Shown here: positions 1 through 7,759 of the stretch, one piece after another | Position numbering within the stretch: the stretch's first letter is position 1 | Layout: each line of letters starts with the position of its first letter | Notes under the pieces: model-generated | Database searches by the model: none | What the model saw: only the letters and a program-made list of their open reading frames with translations | Told to the model about the DNA's origin: nothing | Position numbers and translations under genes: made by a program | Origin: a virus | Strand: one strand, 5' to 3' | IMG/VR virus record: IMGVR_UViG_3300032163_001976 | Span: 1 to 43,643 of that record | DNA: 43,643 nucleotides

Positions 1-96
1 TTCTACCGGCTCGCCCAGCAGTCCGTCGAAGTCGAGCCCGTCCCGTACAAAACTATGGTTGGAGGGGATTCCAAAGGCAACCTCCACAACAGCTAG
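1..96 (+). CDS. C-terminal end of an unidentified protein (partial)
   Basis: The first frame is open from the first base to a TAG at 94-96, giving 31 residues that begin FYRLAQQSVEVE. The start lies outside the window. The composition is normal for a coding end, and the next gene follows after a short regulatory gap. The fragment is too short to assign a function, and it could be chance open frame. Confidence 0.35.
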   Translation, partial: FYRLAQQSVEVEPVPYKTMVGGDSKGNLHNS

Positions 97-101
97 AGCT
101 T

Positions 102-114
102 ACTTGAGTCAAGT
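102..114. promoter_or_regulatory. Palindrome upstream of the LexA-like gene, candidate operator
   Basis: ACTTGAGTCAAGT is a perfect 13-base palindrome (6-base arms around one G) ending 37 bases before the repressor start. LexA-family repressors normally bind a dyad in their own promoter, so position and symmetry suit an autoregulatory operator. A TTGAGT within it could act as a -35 box, but no convincing -10 follows. The motif differs from the classical E. coli CTG(N10)CAG box. Confidence 0.4.
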
Positions 115-151
115 GGATAACCATTTAAATGAATAGATGCTGGAGAACACA

Positions 152-760
152 ATGAGACCGCTGACCGACAAACAGGCGCGCATCCTAGAGTTCATCCGCC
201 GCCAGATCACCCGTCAGGGGCGCCCGCCCACGTTGCGCGAAATCGCCGCGAAGTTCCGTTTCGCGTCCATCTACGCCGCGCATTGCCATCTCGAAGCCCT
301 GGTGAAGAAGGGCTACATTGAGCGTTCCTCTTGCTCCTCGCGCGGCATCCGGCTGAGCGCCGCGATGCTGGAGCATTCCGGGATTCCCGTGGTCGGTCGC
401 GTTGCGGCCGGAACACCGATTCTGGCCGAACAAAACATCGAAGGTCATATCTCGCCCCAGACCCTTTGTCCGGACGATGGCAGCTGTTTCTACCTGCGCG
501 TCCAGGGCCATAGCATGAAAGAAGACGGCATCCTCGACGGCGACTTTGTGCTCGTGCGCAAGACGGGCGACTTCGAGGACGGGGAGATCGGCGTCGTCAC
601 CCTCGACGGCGAGGCGACCGTCAAACGCCTGCGCCGCAAAGGGCGGAAGATCGAATTGATCCCCGCCAACGATGAGTTCAAAACGAGGCTTGTCGACCCG
701 GCCGTGGTTCAATTCCGGTACGAAGGGAAGGTGATCAACACACATCGATACCCGAAGTAA
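152..760 (+). CDS. lexA: LexA-like SOS repressor (S24 peptidase)
   Basis: This 202-residue protein has LexA layout throughout. A winged-helix DNA-binding domain spans about residues 1-70, with RPPTLREIA at the turn leading into the HTH. The self-cleavage site Ala86-Gly87 lies in VAAGTP. The catalytic dyad is Ser121 (GHSMKEDGILDGD) and Lys158 (GEATVKRL). These match E. coli LexA closely (A84-G85, S119, K156). The start at 152 is preferred because TGGAG sits at 141-145 and MRPLTDKQ is the usual LexA beginning; an ATG at 137 has no ribosome site. It is probably the lysogeny or SOS switch: RecA-ssDNA triggers self-cleavage and derepression. A phage LexA homologue rather than the host copy is likely from context. 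Confidence 0.93.
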   Translation: MRPLTDKQARILEFIRRQITRQGRPPTLREIAAKFRFASIYAAHCHLEALVKKGYIERSSCSSRGIRLSAAMLEHSGIPVVGRVAAGTPILAEQNIEGHISPQTLCPDDGSCFYLRVQGHSMKEDGILDGDFVLVRKTGDFEDGEIGVVTLDGEATVKRLRRKGRKIELIPANDEFKTRLVDPAVVQFRYEGKVINTHRYPK

Positions 761-826
761 CGCCGCACCGACAGTTTGTCCCTAAAGGGTAGAGATACCT
801 TTACCGCCCGTGACGCGAATTATGGT

Positions 827-870
827 CCGCTCTCAAGGCTCTCGGCCTTGGGAGGCGGGCCTTTTCTTTT
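827..870 (+). terminator. Rho-independent terminator after the repressor gene
   Basis: CAAGGC (834-839) and GCCTTG (845-850) form a perfect stem with a 5-base loop, extended outward to about 827/858 with one bulge. It is followed by CCTTTTCTTTT. A second small hairpin with a GAGA loop (783-803) lies just upstream. Together they separate the repressor transcript from the operon starting at 914. The T-run is interrupted by one C, so strength is uncertain. Confidence 0.6.
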
Positions 871-913
871 GTCGGGGAGTCCGTTCGCGCCGCCGTGGCA
901 AGGAGGTTTTCCA

Positions 914-1246
914 ATGAAGACGATGCCGACAAAAATGGCTCTCACGCCGCCGTGCAGGAGGCTGGTCGAACTCATGCAGCGGGTGAACCACGGGAAGATC
1001 AAGGGACTTCACTTCAGCGAGGGCGAACCCCTTTTCCATCCCCGGCCGCGCCTCATCCGGAAGATCAAGATCGCCGGCGCCAACGGGCCGAGGCCGGAAG
1101 CGGTTTCCAACGATTTCACGCTCAGAAAGGAGGTCACCGAATTTCTCGAACACCTCAAACGGCAAGGGACGGGCGTCGTGAAGTGTATCGACGTCCAGCA
1201 CGGACTGCCGTTCAGCATGGAAATTGAGGAAGAGGACCGAGGATAG
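914..1246 (+). CDS. Hypothetical 110-residue protein
   Basis: The start is fixed by AGGAGG at 901-906. The protein is basic in its first half (KMALTPPCRRLVELMQR, then a stretch rich in Arg and Lys) and ends in an acidic tail (EIEEEDRG). I recognise no domain, signal peptide or membrane segment. It stands between two structured intergenic regions, so it may be transcribed separately from the sigma-like gene that follows. Placement next to the repressor suggests an early or regulatory protein, but the sequence shows no motif for that. Confidence 0.75.
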   Translation: MKTMPTKMALTPPCRRLVELMQRVNHGKIKGLHFSEGEPLFHPRPRLIRKIKIAGANGPRPEAVSNDFTLRKEVTEFLEHLKRQGTGVVKCIDVQHGLPFSMEIEEEDRG

Positions 1247-1289
1247 GCCTCGGCCCCTTCAGTAACACCAGACAACAGACTGGCCGCAA

Positions 1290-1356
1290 AGCGGAGGTCG
1301 TTGTGGGTGTCGCCGATTATCGGCGAACTCATGACGCCTCCGCTGTTTTCATTTTC
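1290..1356 (+). terminator. Long nested hairpin with T-rich tail
   Basis: An outer stem AGCGGAGG (1290-1297) pairs with CCTCCGCT (1337-1344), enclosing a second perfect palindrome CGCCGATTATCGGCG (1311-1325). The outer arm is followed by GTTTTCATTTT. This reads as an intrinsic terminator or attenuator in front of the sigma-like gene. The enclosed second stem is more than a simple terminator needs, so a structured leader or small RNA is possible. Confidence 0.5.
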
Positions 1357-1421
1357 GGCGCCACTGAAAGCCGGTTTTCGGCGACATCCACGCGACTTCC
1401 TCCCGGCCAGGGAGGAAGCGA

Positions 1422-2012
1422 ATGGATTCCACAAACCGATTCGAAGGGATTGACGAGTACGCCGCCGCCCTCATCCGCCACAAGGCCCGCCAACTGGCTC
1501 GCAGGCCGGAGTTCAGCCAGACCGACCAGGAAGACCTGGAGCAGGAGATGGTTCTCGACCTGCTCAAGCGGCTGCCGCAGTACGACCCGAAACGCGCCGG
1601 GCGCCACACCTTCATCGCCCGCGTCGTCGAACACAAGATCGCCGCGCTTCTGAAGCATCGTCGCGCGCGCAAACGCGACTCCGGGAGCCGAACGGAGTCC
1701 TTGCGCGACGAAAGTCCCAACGGCGACGGAAGGATCGCCGGCGAGATTCACGCCGTGGACGAGGGAGCGCATTCCAAGCGCATCGGCAGCGCCTCCAGAC
1801 TGCAATCAGACCGCTTTGAACAAACGCTCGACGTCGCAGCCACTGTCCGCGCCCTGCCGGACGACCTGCGTGCGCTGTGCAAACTCCTCCAGTCAAAGAC
1901 CGTCAGCGACATTTCGGCTGAAACCGGCATTCCACGCCCGACCCTCTATGACGCGATCAAGAAGATTCGAGCCAAATTCCGCGAAGGAGGTCTTGACGGA
2001 AAGTTTTTTTGA
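1422..2012 (+). CDS. Sigma-70-like RNA polymerase sigma factor (first paralogue)
   Basis: This 196-residue protein has the two-domain pattern of small sigma factors. Residues 5-85 resemble region 2 (an acidic DQEDLEQEMVLDLL helix, then FIARVVEHKIAALLKHRRARKRD). Residues 130-190 resemble region 4, with an HTH (VSDISAETGIPRPTLYDAIKKIRAKF). A Ser/Arg/Asp-rich linker joins them. GGGAGG precedes the start. It aligns in plan and motifs with the protein at 14864-15532, notably FIARV-EHK. It probably redirects host RNA polymerase to phage promoters. It could alternatively be a sigma-like HTH regulator that does not bind polymerase. Confidence 0.75.
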   Translation: MDSTNRFEGIDEYAAALIRHKARQLARRPEFSQTDQEDLEQEMVLDLLKRLPQYDPKRAGRHTFIARVVEHKIAALLKHRRARKRDSGSRTESLRDESPNGDGRIAGEIHAVDEGAHSKRIGSASRLQSDRFEQTLDVAATVRALPDDLRALCKLLQSKTVSDISAETGIPRPTLYDAIKKIRAKFREGGLDGKFF

Positions 2013-2093
2013 GAAACCGTCCGACACTTTGCCGACACCGGCGGTATGTAAGGGGTAGGGAGACTCGGACCTTACGAAGAGGAGACGCGAAAC

Positions 2094-2159
2094 GTGGAAC
2101 CGAACCGATGGTGCTGCCGATTTCTGAAATCGCCGCGTATGGCGGGGGACATCCGATGA
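2094..2159 (+). CDS. 21-codon leader peptide coupled to the nuclease gene
   Basis: A GTG at 2094 follows GAAGAGGAG (2076-2084) and opens a 21-codon frame containing NRWCCRFLKSPRM. Its TGA (2157-2159) overlaps the nuclease ATG at 2156 as ATGA. The nuclease start itself has only a poor site (GGGGG at 2144-2148), so this ORF may deliver ribosomes by translational coupling. The peptide's own sequence is not recognisable. It may be a pure coupling device or chance. Confidence 0.4.
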   Translation: MEPNRWCCRFLKSPRMAGDIR

Positions 2160-3226
2160 ATACGCCCGCCCCGCTTCGGCTTCTGACCCACAGTGCGATG
2201 TCGTGCGCGCGGCGCTGCCTGCGCCAGTATTTCTACCGGTATGAGCTCGCCCTGCGCAGCCGGCGCGAGGCGACCGCCCTGCGCCTCGGGACGGCCGTCC
2301 ACGTGGGGCTGGAATTGTGGAGCAAAGGGGCGACGCCGGAGGCCGCGATCTTGGCGGCGACGGAAGGATATACGACCTGCCCCGCCTGGGCCGAGCCGTA
2401 TGACTGGCAGATCGAACGCGAGACCGTCGCCAACCTCCTGGCCGGCTATTTCTGGCGGTACGGCAACGACGCGCTGGATTACATCGAGATCGAGAAGGCG
2501 TGGGTTATGCCGCTGGTCAATCCGCAGACCGGGCGCGAGAGCCGGACGTACCGGTTGGCCGGGAAGCGCGACGGACTTGTCCGCACCGAAGACGGGCGGC
2601 AGTTTGTCCTCGAGCGGAAAACGACCGGGGAAGATATCGGGCCGGACTCGGACTATTGGCTCCGTCTGCGATGCGACCAGCAGATTTCCCTCTACACCGT
2701 GTCGGCGCTCCATCAGGGGCATGATGTGGCCGGTGTCCTCTATGACGTGATTCGCAAGCCCACGATCCGCCCGCGGCAAATCCCCGTCTTGGACGACGAT
2801 GGCCAGAAGGTTGTCGTGGACGAACAGTCCGGCGAACGGGTCTTCAACAAGGATGGCAAGCCGCGCCAGAGCGCCGGCGCCGGGATGAAGCTGGCGACCC
2901 GACCTGAAAGCCCCGAGGAATTCGGCGCACGCCTTCTGGCCGACGTCGAGGAGCGCCCAGATTACTACTTCCAGCGCCGCGAGGTGCCTCGCCTGGAGGA
3001 TGATCTCCAGGCGTTCCGTCTGGAATGCTGGCAGCAGGCGCAGTTGCTGTCGGACTGCCGCCGCTGGGGGCGGTGGTTTAGAAACGTCGGCCGCAACACC
3101 TGCTCGTTCTGCGAGTACTCCAACCTCTGCCTGCACTCGATCACCGTGGACCCGAAGGCGCCTCCGGGCGGATTTGAGATTGTGACCGACGTCCATCCCG
3201 AGCTTTCGGAAGGAGATGAATCGTGA
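2156..3226 (+). CDS. PD-(D/E)XK nuclease, RecB/Cas4-like, with probable Fe-S cluster
   Basis: This 356-residue protein starts with SAMSCARRCLRQYFYRYELAL, the usual N-terminal Cys motif of RecB/AddB-type exonucleases. It has a catalytic core KRDGL...LERKTTG (Asp then E-x-K) near residues 135-160, a Q-motif region (DQQISLYTVSALH), and a C-terminal NTCSFCEYSNLCL. The N-terminal cysteine plus the three C-terminal cysteines fit a 4Fe-4S cluster as in Cas4 and AddB. It probably resects DNA ends for the recombination module. An upstream in-frame TTG at 2009 lacks a ribosome site and was not used. The gene overlaps its follower by GTGA. Confidence 0.85.
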   Translation: MNTPAPLRLLTHSAMSCARRCLRQYFYRYELALRSRREATALRLGTAVHVGLELWSKGATPEAAILAATEGYTTCPAWAEPYDWQIERETVANLLAGYFWRYGNDALDYIEIEKAWVMPLVNPQTGRESRTYRLAGKRDGLVRTEDGRQFVLERKTTGEDIGPDSDYWLRLRCDQQISLYTVSALHQGHDVAGVLYDVIRKPTIRPRQIPVLDDDGQKVVVDEQSGERVFNKDGKPRQSAGAGMKLATRPESPEEFGARLLADVEERPDYYFQRREVPRLEDDLQAFRLECWQQAQLLSDCRRWGRWFRNVGRNTCSFCEYSNLCLHSITVDPKAPPGGFEIVTDVHPELSEGDES

Positions 3227-3471
3227 CCACGGGATTGACGCCCTCTGCTTCACCCTCCGCTACTCGCGGCGAGGTTCTGGTCTGGTGCCCGGTCTGCGGC
3301 GACGCGCCGGCCACTGTTGAGCACAACGGCTTCTGCTCGCGCGAGTGCCGGGCCGCGTCGCTGGATTATCACAACGCACAGGCCGTCGCGGCGGACGAGG
3401 AATACGAACACCGGGGCAGCTACGTCCATGACAAGACCCATGACCGCAAAGGAAAAGGAACCCGATCATGA
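3223..3471 (+). CDS. Small zinc-ribbon-like protein
   Basis: An 82-residue protein from a GTG overlapping the preceding stop. Near residues 22-43 it has CPVCGD...GFCSREC, two CxxC/CxxxC pairs that would hold one zinc ion, similar to DNA-gyrase-inhibitor-like and other treble-clef knuckles. The C-terminus is charged (HDKTHDRKGKG). It overlaps the next gene by ATGA. The role is unknown; nucleic-acid or protein binding is a fair guess from the fold alone. Confidence 0.7.
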   Translation: MTTGLTPSASPSATRGEVLVWCPVCGDAPATVEHNGFCSRECRAASLDYHNAQAVAADEEYEHRGSYVHDKTHDRKGKGTRS

Positions 3472-4331
3472 CCGAGAAGAAAGGAGACCGCCGGCTCATG
3501 CAACTGGACCTGTCGCAACTGCACACCGACGGCGGGACGCAGCCGCGCGTGGCAATCAACAACCAGACCGTCACAGAGTACGCCGATGCGTTGAAGGAAG
3601 GGGCGAAGTTCCCGCCGGTCGTCGCTTTCCATGACGGTGCCACGTATTGGCTGGCCGATGGCTTTCATCGCTACCACGCACACAAGCAGGCCGTCCTGGA
3701 CAAGATCGAGGCAGACGTCCGCCAAGGGGCGCTGCGCGAGGCGATTCTGTACTCCGTCGGCGCCAATACCGAGCATGGTCTGCGGCGCACCAACGCGGAT
3801 AAACGCAAGGCCGTCATGACCATGCTTACAAGCGAGACGGTGGCGCGGAATGACGGCGCCGAATCGTGGTCGGACAACGAAATCGCAAGAACGTGCAAGG
3901 TGAGCCAGCCCTTCGTGGCGAAGATGCGAAGCTTTGCCGCGGGCGCGCTCACTTCAAACGTTAGAAGTGAGAAACGGTCCAAGTCTCGCGCCTATAACAC
4001 CAAACATGGCACCAAGGCAGTAATGAACACGGCGAAGATCGGACGATTCTCGCGCCCTTCTCTCGCTCCAAAGCCAGCCGATCCTTCGCCCGCCACGCCG
4101 CAGCCGGGCACCCGGCAGGGCAGATACTTCCCCAAGACTCCCATTGAAATGCCGCACGACGTGCGCTGGGCCGCTCGGGCGGTGCTCCATGCCATGGGGC
4201 GCGAATTCGCTGCCGGCCTGGTAAAGGAACTGACCGCCTGCTTGAACGCTCCGGAGCCGAAGCTGTGTCCGATCTGCTGCGACCCGAACTGCATCGGCGA
4301 CTGCGAACGCGACGAATCGGATGCAACGTAA
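3468..4331 (+). CDS. ParB-like domain protein with C-terminal Cys cluster
   Basis: In this 287-residue protein, residues 10-70 match the ParB/sulfiredoxin-like N-terminal fold, with LSQLHTDGGTQPR, then PPVVAFHDG and the signature LADGFHRYHA. A helical segment follows (NADKRKAVMTML, then an HTH-like DNEIARTCKVSQPFVAKMR). The C-terminus carries CPICCDPNCIGDC, a likely metal site. In phages such proteins are partition-like factors, nucleases or transcriptional regulators. Nothing here decides between them. It overlaps its upstream neighbour by ATGA. Confidence 0.75.
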   Translation: MTEKKGDRRLMQLDLSQLHTDGGTQPRVAINNQTVTEYADALKEGAKFPPVVAFHDGATYWLADGFHRYHAHKQAVLDKIEADVRQGALREAILYSVGANTEHGLRRTNADKRKAVMTMLTSETVARNDGAESWSDNEIARTCKVSQPFVAKMRSFAAGALTSNVRSEKRSKSRAYNTKHGTKAVMNTAKIGRFSRPSLAPKPADPSPATPQPGTRQGRYFPKTPIEMPHDVRWAARAVLHAMGREFAAGLVKELTACLNAPEPKLCPICCDPNCIGDCERDESDAT

Positions 4332-4335
4332 CAAT

Positions 4336-4365
4336 TCCGCTTGAGAGCGGAGTCAACCCCCTTTT
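4336..4365 (+). terminator. Weak hairpin between the two ParB-like genes
   Basis: TCCGCT (4336-4341) and AGCGGA (4346-4351) form a 6-bp stem with a TGAG loop. CCCCCTTTTC follows nine bases later, so the T-run is not adjacent. It may attenuate rather than terminate. Confidence 0.3.
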
Positions 4366-4381
4366 CTAAAGGAGCAGGTCG

Positions 4382-5212
4382 ATGAACGAATTGGTCAAGA
4401 AGAACGTCGTCGTACCCACCGTCACGAGGATGACGATTACCCCGGACATGGCGATCAACTGGCTGGAGAAGATCAACGCCAGCAACCGTCCCCTGAGCGA
4501 CGCGCACGTCGAGCGCCTTGCCCGCGACATGAAGGAAGGCCGCTGGCTTCTTACGCACCAGGGCATCGCTTTCGCTCCCGACGGCGCATTACTGGACGGC
4601 CAGCACCGTCTTTGGGCCATCGTGCAGGCCAACGTGCCCGTCGAGCTGCACGTCTGGTCCAACGTCCCCCCGGAATCGCTGATGAGCGTCGACACCGGAA
4701 AGACGCGAAGCCTGGCGGACGTCCTGCACCTGGGCGGCGGTTTCGGCAAAGTCACCATCAAGGAGGTCGCCGTGTTGCGCACGATGCTGGGCGGCATGAA
4801 AGGGCCGGCGGCGCTGTCTCCGGCGGAAGCGGCCGAGGCGCTGCAACGTTATCGCGTCGCCATTGCATTCTCGTTCAGCGCGCTGCCCGACGCGAAATAC
4901 ATCTCCAACGCAACCACGCGGGCGGTCATGGCCCGCGCCTCTTGTTGGGCAAACCGGTCGAAGCTGGCGGAATTCGGGCACATGCTCGCCAGCGGCATCG
5001 TGCCGAATGCCGGCCACACCAGTGTCATTCTGCTCCGGCAGCACCTTCAGTCCAACACCGGAGTGACCTGGCCGGAGCGGCGCGAGCGGTACGCGAAGAC
5101 CGAGCGCGCGCTGGTCGCATTTATCGAAGGCGACTCGATTACGAGGCTCTACGCCGCGACTCACGAGATGTTTCCGCTCAATGAGGACGCCAAGGAGGAA
5201 AGCCACGGGTGA
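4382..5212 (+). CDS. ParB-fold phage protein (DGQHR family)
   Basis: A 276-residue protein preceded by AAAGGAG. Residues 35-85 contain RPLSDAHVERLARDMKEGRW and the signature LLDGQHRLWAI, both typical of phage proteins with a ParB-like N-terminal fold. VDTGKTRSLADVL follows. The C-terminal half is helical and unassigned. It is a second, unrelated-in-detail ParB-type protein beside the one at 3468-4331. The family's activity is not established; some relatives bind or cut DNA. Confidence 0.7.
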   Translation: MNELVKKNVVVPTVTRMTITPDMAINWLEKINASNRPLSDAHVERLARDMKEGRWLLTHQGIAFAPDGALLDGQHRLWAIVQANVPVELHVWSNVPPESLMSVDTGKTRSLADVLHLGGGFGKVTIKEVAVLRTMLGGMKGPAALSPAEAAEALQRYRVAIAFSFSALPDAKYISNATTRAVMARASCWANRSKLAEFGHMLASGIVPNAGHTSVILLRQHLQSNTGVTWPERRERYAKTERALVAFIEGDSITRLYAATHEMFPLNEDAKEESHG

Positions 5213-5292
5213 ACCGACTGCCGTGGGCATTCTTACCTGCTTGTCGTCAACCATGACGCAGATACCCAGTGAACCTTGAAGGAGACACGAAA

Positions 5293-6057
5293 ATGCCGAC
5301 CGCACTGACGCGCCCGGCGCCGCGAGCGCCGCAACCGCCGACCACGCATCGCCGAACCCTGTCGTTCGAGAAGCCGCAATCCAACACCGGGCACCGGATC
5401 GTCCTGTATGGGCCGGGAGGAGTCGGAAAGACCAGCCTGGCCGACCTGGCCCCGGGGCCGGTCGCCGGCTTCGATCTGGACGAATCGCACGCCGTGCTTC
5501 AGCCGAAGCACACGCGCCGGATCGGCGGCGTGGAGTCATGGGACGACTTGCGCGCCGAGGAATTTGCCCTGGCGTGGACCGTTGCCAACGTCCCGCACGA
5601 GAAGGGCAACCGGATTCAGCGCATCGAGGACTACGGATTCGGGAAAGGATACCAGCACGTCTATGAAACTTTCCTGACGCTCCTGGGCGACCTCGACCGT
5701 CACGTGCGCGCCGGGCGCAACGTGATCCTGATCTGTCACGACTGCACCACCAACGTGCCCAATCCCCAGGGCGAGGACTGGCAGCGGTACGAGCCCCGGC
5801 TCCAGTCGCCGTCGAGTGGCAAGGCCAGTATCCGGCTGCGCGTGAGGGAGTGGGCCGACCACGTCTTCTTCCTCGGCTATGACGTGGACGTGAAGGACGG
5901 CAAGGGGCGCGGCAGCGGCACGCGCACCCTGTGGCCCGTGGAGATGCCGCACTGCATGGCGAAAAGCCGGCGCCTGGCCGATCCGATCCCCGTGTACCCC
6001 AGCGACCCTGCCGTGTGGAACGCGCTGTTTGGCACTCAACAGAAAAAGGAGGAATAG
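5293..6057 (+). CDS. Sak4-like RecA-fold ATPase (phage recombinase)
   Basis: The 254-residue protein carries Walker A GPGGVGKTS near residues 38-46 and a Walker B-like strand NVILICHD near 147-154. This matches the phage AAA_24/Sak4 group of RecA-core ATPases that promote single-strand annealing. The start at ATG 5293 has GAAGGAGA just upstream; an in-frame GTG at 5269 does not. It lies directly before an SSB-like gene, the usual partnership, since Sak4 proteins act with a cognate SSB. Basic, proline-rich residues fill the first 20 positions. Confidence 0.82.
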   Translation: MPTALTRPAPRAPQPPTTHRRTLSFEKPQSNTGHRIVLYGPGGVGKTSLADLAPGPVAGFDLDESHAVLQPKHTRRIGGVESWDDLRAEEFALAWTVANVPHEKGNRIQRIEDYGFGKGYQHVYETFLTLLGDLDRHVRAGRNVILICHDCTTNVPNPQGEDWQRYEPRLQSPSSGKASIRLRVREWADHVFFLGYDVDVKDGKGRGSGTRTLWPVEMPHCMAKSRRLADPIPVYPSDPAVWNALFGTQQKKEE

Positions 6058-6062
6058 GAATC

Positions 6063-6812
6063 ATGCAAGCCGACCGAGAAGGACGTTTTCGCGCCCGTGT
6101 CATGGACGTGGGGGTCAACGAGACCGGCCCCAACAAGCTCTGCACCGTCGTGCTGCGATTCGGTTTGACCGAGGAGTACGACAACGGCGAATGGCGCAAC
6201 GTCGAGTCCGAGGAACTCGACGCCGTGGCCTACTGTTACATCGAGAAACGCGACGGCGGTTTGAACGACTTCCAGGTCACGGCCTTGAAAGAAGCGTTCG
6301 GCTGGCCGGGAATGGACCCGTTCTGGTTCGAGGCGACGAAGGAACTGCCGCCCGTCCAGGTCACCCTCGAGACCGAGGAGTACAACGGCAAGGAACGCAT
6401 CAAGGTCCGGTTCATCAACTCCTATGACTCGGAGCCGGGCGGGATCACCCACGCCGATACCGATACGCGCCGGGCGTTGCTGGCCAGGCTGGGGCACAAG
6501 CTGCGCGCGCATTCGGGCGGCAAGCCCGCCCCGGCGCCGAAGCCGACCGGCGCTCCCAAACCGCCGCCGAAACCGGCTGCCGCTCCGCAGGCGGATGGCA
6601 CTCCCGCTCCGGCGGCCAAACCTACGTCCACGATGGACGCTGTCTGGGCGCTCTTCACCAAATGGGCCGAGACCAAGGGCGCGAATCAGGACGACCTGAA
6701 CAAGGCATGGTTCGCCGCCATCAAGGAAGTCTGCGGCCACGAGGACTCCGGGAAGGTGACGCCGGAACAGTGGCGCGAGGTCGCTAACAATCTGTCGGAT
6801 ATCCCTTTCTGA
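6063..6812 (+). CDS. SSB-like protein with acidic IPF tail
   Basis: A 249-residue protein with a beta-rich N-terminal domain (about 1-140), an Ala/Pro/Lys-rich linker (about 155-200), a short helical domain, and a terminus ending LSDIPF. That ending copies the DDIPF protein-docking tail of bacterial SSBs. With its position five bases after the Sak4-like ATPase, this points to a phage single-strand-binding protein. The OB fold itself is inferred, not seen as a motif. The helical part after the linker (TMDAVWALFTKWAETKG) is unusual for SSB. Confidence 0.65.
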   Translation: MQADREGRFRARVMDVGVNETGPNKLCTVVLRFGLTEEYDNGEWRNVESEELDAVAYCYIEKRDGGLNDFQVTALKEAFGWPGMDPFWFEATKELPPVQVTLETEEYNGKERIKVRFINSYDSEPGGITHADTDTRRALLARLGHKLRAHSGGKPAPAPKPTGAPKPPPKPAAAPQADGTPAPAAKPTSTMDAVWALFTKWAETKGANQDDLNKAWFAAIKEVCGHEDSGKVTPEQWREVANNLSDIPF

Positions 6813-6917
6813 TCCTGTCGGGTGCGGGCGGGTTGCCGATGCGCTGAAGCCATGGGCCAGGCCATCGGGACCCGCCCCGCCTACACCGCCGTGGAAGGGT
6901 CTGTAATAGCACTAAGT

Positions 6918-7042
6918 GGCATGGCTGGGCCCGGCCAGGCATGGCAAGGCTGGGCGCGGCATGGCATGGCGAGGTGGGGCATGGTGTGGCCCGGTGCGGC
7001 ATGGCATGGCTCGACGTGGTAAGGCAGGGCAAGGCATGGCTC
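6918..7042 (+). repeat. 25 in-phase GGNNN pentamers (period-5 tract)
   Basis: The 125 bases divide without a break into 25 five-base units. Every unit but one (GACGT) starts GG, and most are GGC; GGCAT is the commonest and recurs throughout. The tract lies in the 261-base gap between the SSB-like gene and the next gene, with strong purine bias on the plus strand. Five bases is half a helical turn, so GG doublets face the same side every second unit. Function is unknown: replication or recombination site, or slippage product. Confidence 0.8.
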
Positions 7043-7073
7043 AGATTTCTACAGACATGGAATGGAGAGGAAT

Positions 7074-7703
7074 ATGGCGAACGCGACGGCAATAGGGCCT
7101 GAAGTGACCAACGGCGCAAAACAGACGATCCAGGCAACGGCGCTCTACCAAGCGGCCGTGACCATACGGGGGTCTGCGGACCTCTTATTGCATCGCTGGA
7201 ACTGCGAAGCGGTGCAGGAGAAGGCCAATGCGGCCAAAGGCAGCAAGGCGAAGAAGAGCGACGACGTCGAGAGTTACGTCTATCGCAACGCCGAGGGATT
7301 CATCTGCCTGCCGGGCGAGTATCTCCGTCAGGCGATCATCGGCGCCGCGAAATTCAGGCAGGACCCGCGTTCTCCTCGTAAGAGCGCGCAAGACCTCTAC
7401 AAGGCGGGCATCGTGAGCCTGACGGAACTCGCACCGCTCGGCCCCAGGCCGCTCAAGGAATGGGAGTACCTGCACAAGTGCCGCGTCCAGGTGCAGCGAA
7501 ACGGAATAACCCGCATCAGACCGGCATTCCGCGCCGGCTGGCAAATCGAGGTTGTGCTGGTCTGCCTGGTGCCGGAATACATCAGGCCGGAAGACCTGAA
7601 CGAGACGCTGACGCAGGCCGGACGACTGATAGGCGTGGGCGATTTCCGACCGACGTACGGGCGGTTTCAAGCCGTTCGATTCGACGTGGGGTTTGAGAGG
7701 TAG
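7074..7703 (+). CDS. Conserved-looking phage protein, RAMP-like glycine loop
   Basis: This 209-residue protein uses ATG 7074, preceded by GGAGAGG; ATG at 7062 is less likely. I do not recognise a named family. The N-terminus has a strand-like segment (ALYQAAVTIRGSADLLLHRW), the centre GEYLRQAIIGAAKF, and the C-terminus TQAGRLIGVGDFRPTYGRFQ. That last run, a Gly-containing loop followed by a strand, recalls ferredoxin-like RAMP folds (Cas7-type RNA-binding backbones). This is only a motif resemblance. It sits among DNA recombination genes. Confidence 0.65.
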   Translation: MANATAIGPEVTNGAKQTIQATALYQAAVTIRGSADLLLHRWNCEAVQEKANAAKGSKAKKSDDVESYVYRNAEGFICLPGEYLRQAIIGAAKFRQDPRSPRKSAQDLYKAGIVSLTELAPLGPRPLKEWEYLHKCRVQVQRNGITRIRPAFRAGWQIEVVLVCLVPEYIRPEDLNETLTQAGRLIGVGDFRPTYGRFQAVRFDVGFER

Positions 7704-7759
7704 GTTGCACGTGGTCGCTTCGATCCTGCTCGATCACCGGGAAGTCACAGGAGGTCATC

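Noticed and set aside
2009-2155. Upstream TTG start extending the RecB/Cas4-like nuclease by 49 codons
   Set aside because: No ribosome site, overlap with the sigma-like gene, and the family motif begins right after ATG 2156.
6822-7022. 66-codon forward ORF and a longer reverse ORF across the pentamer tract
   Set aside because: They are low-complexity products (Gly, Trp, Ala, Met) forced by the five-base periodicity; both strands are open by composition and no good ribosome site fits.
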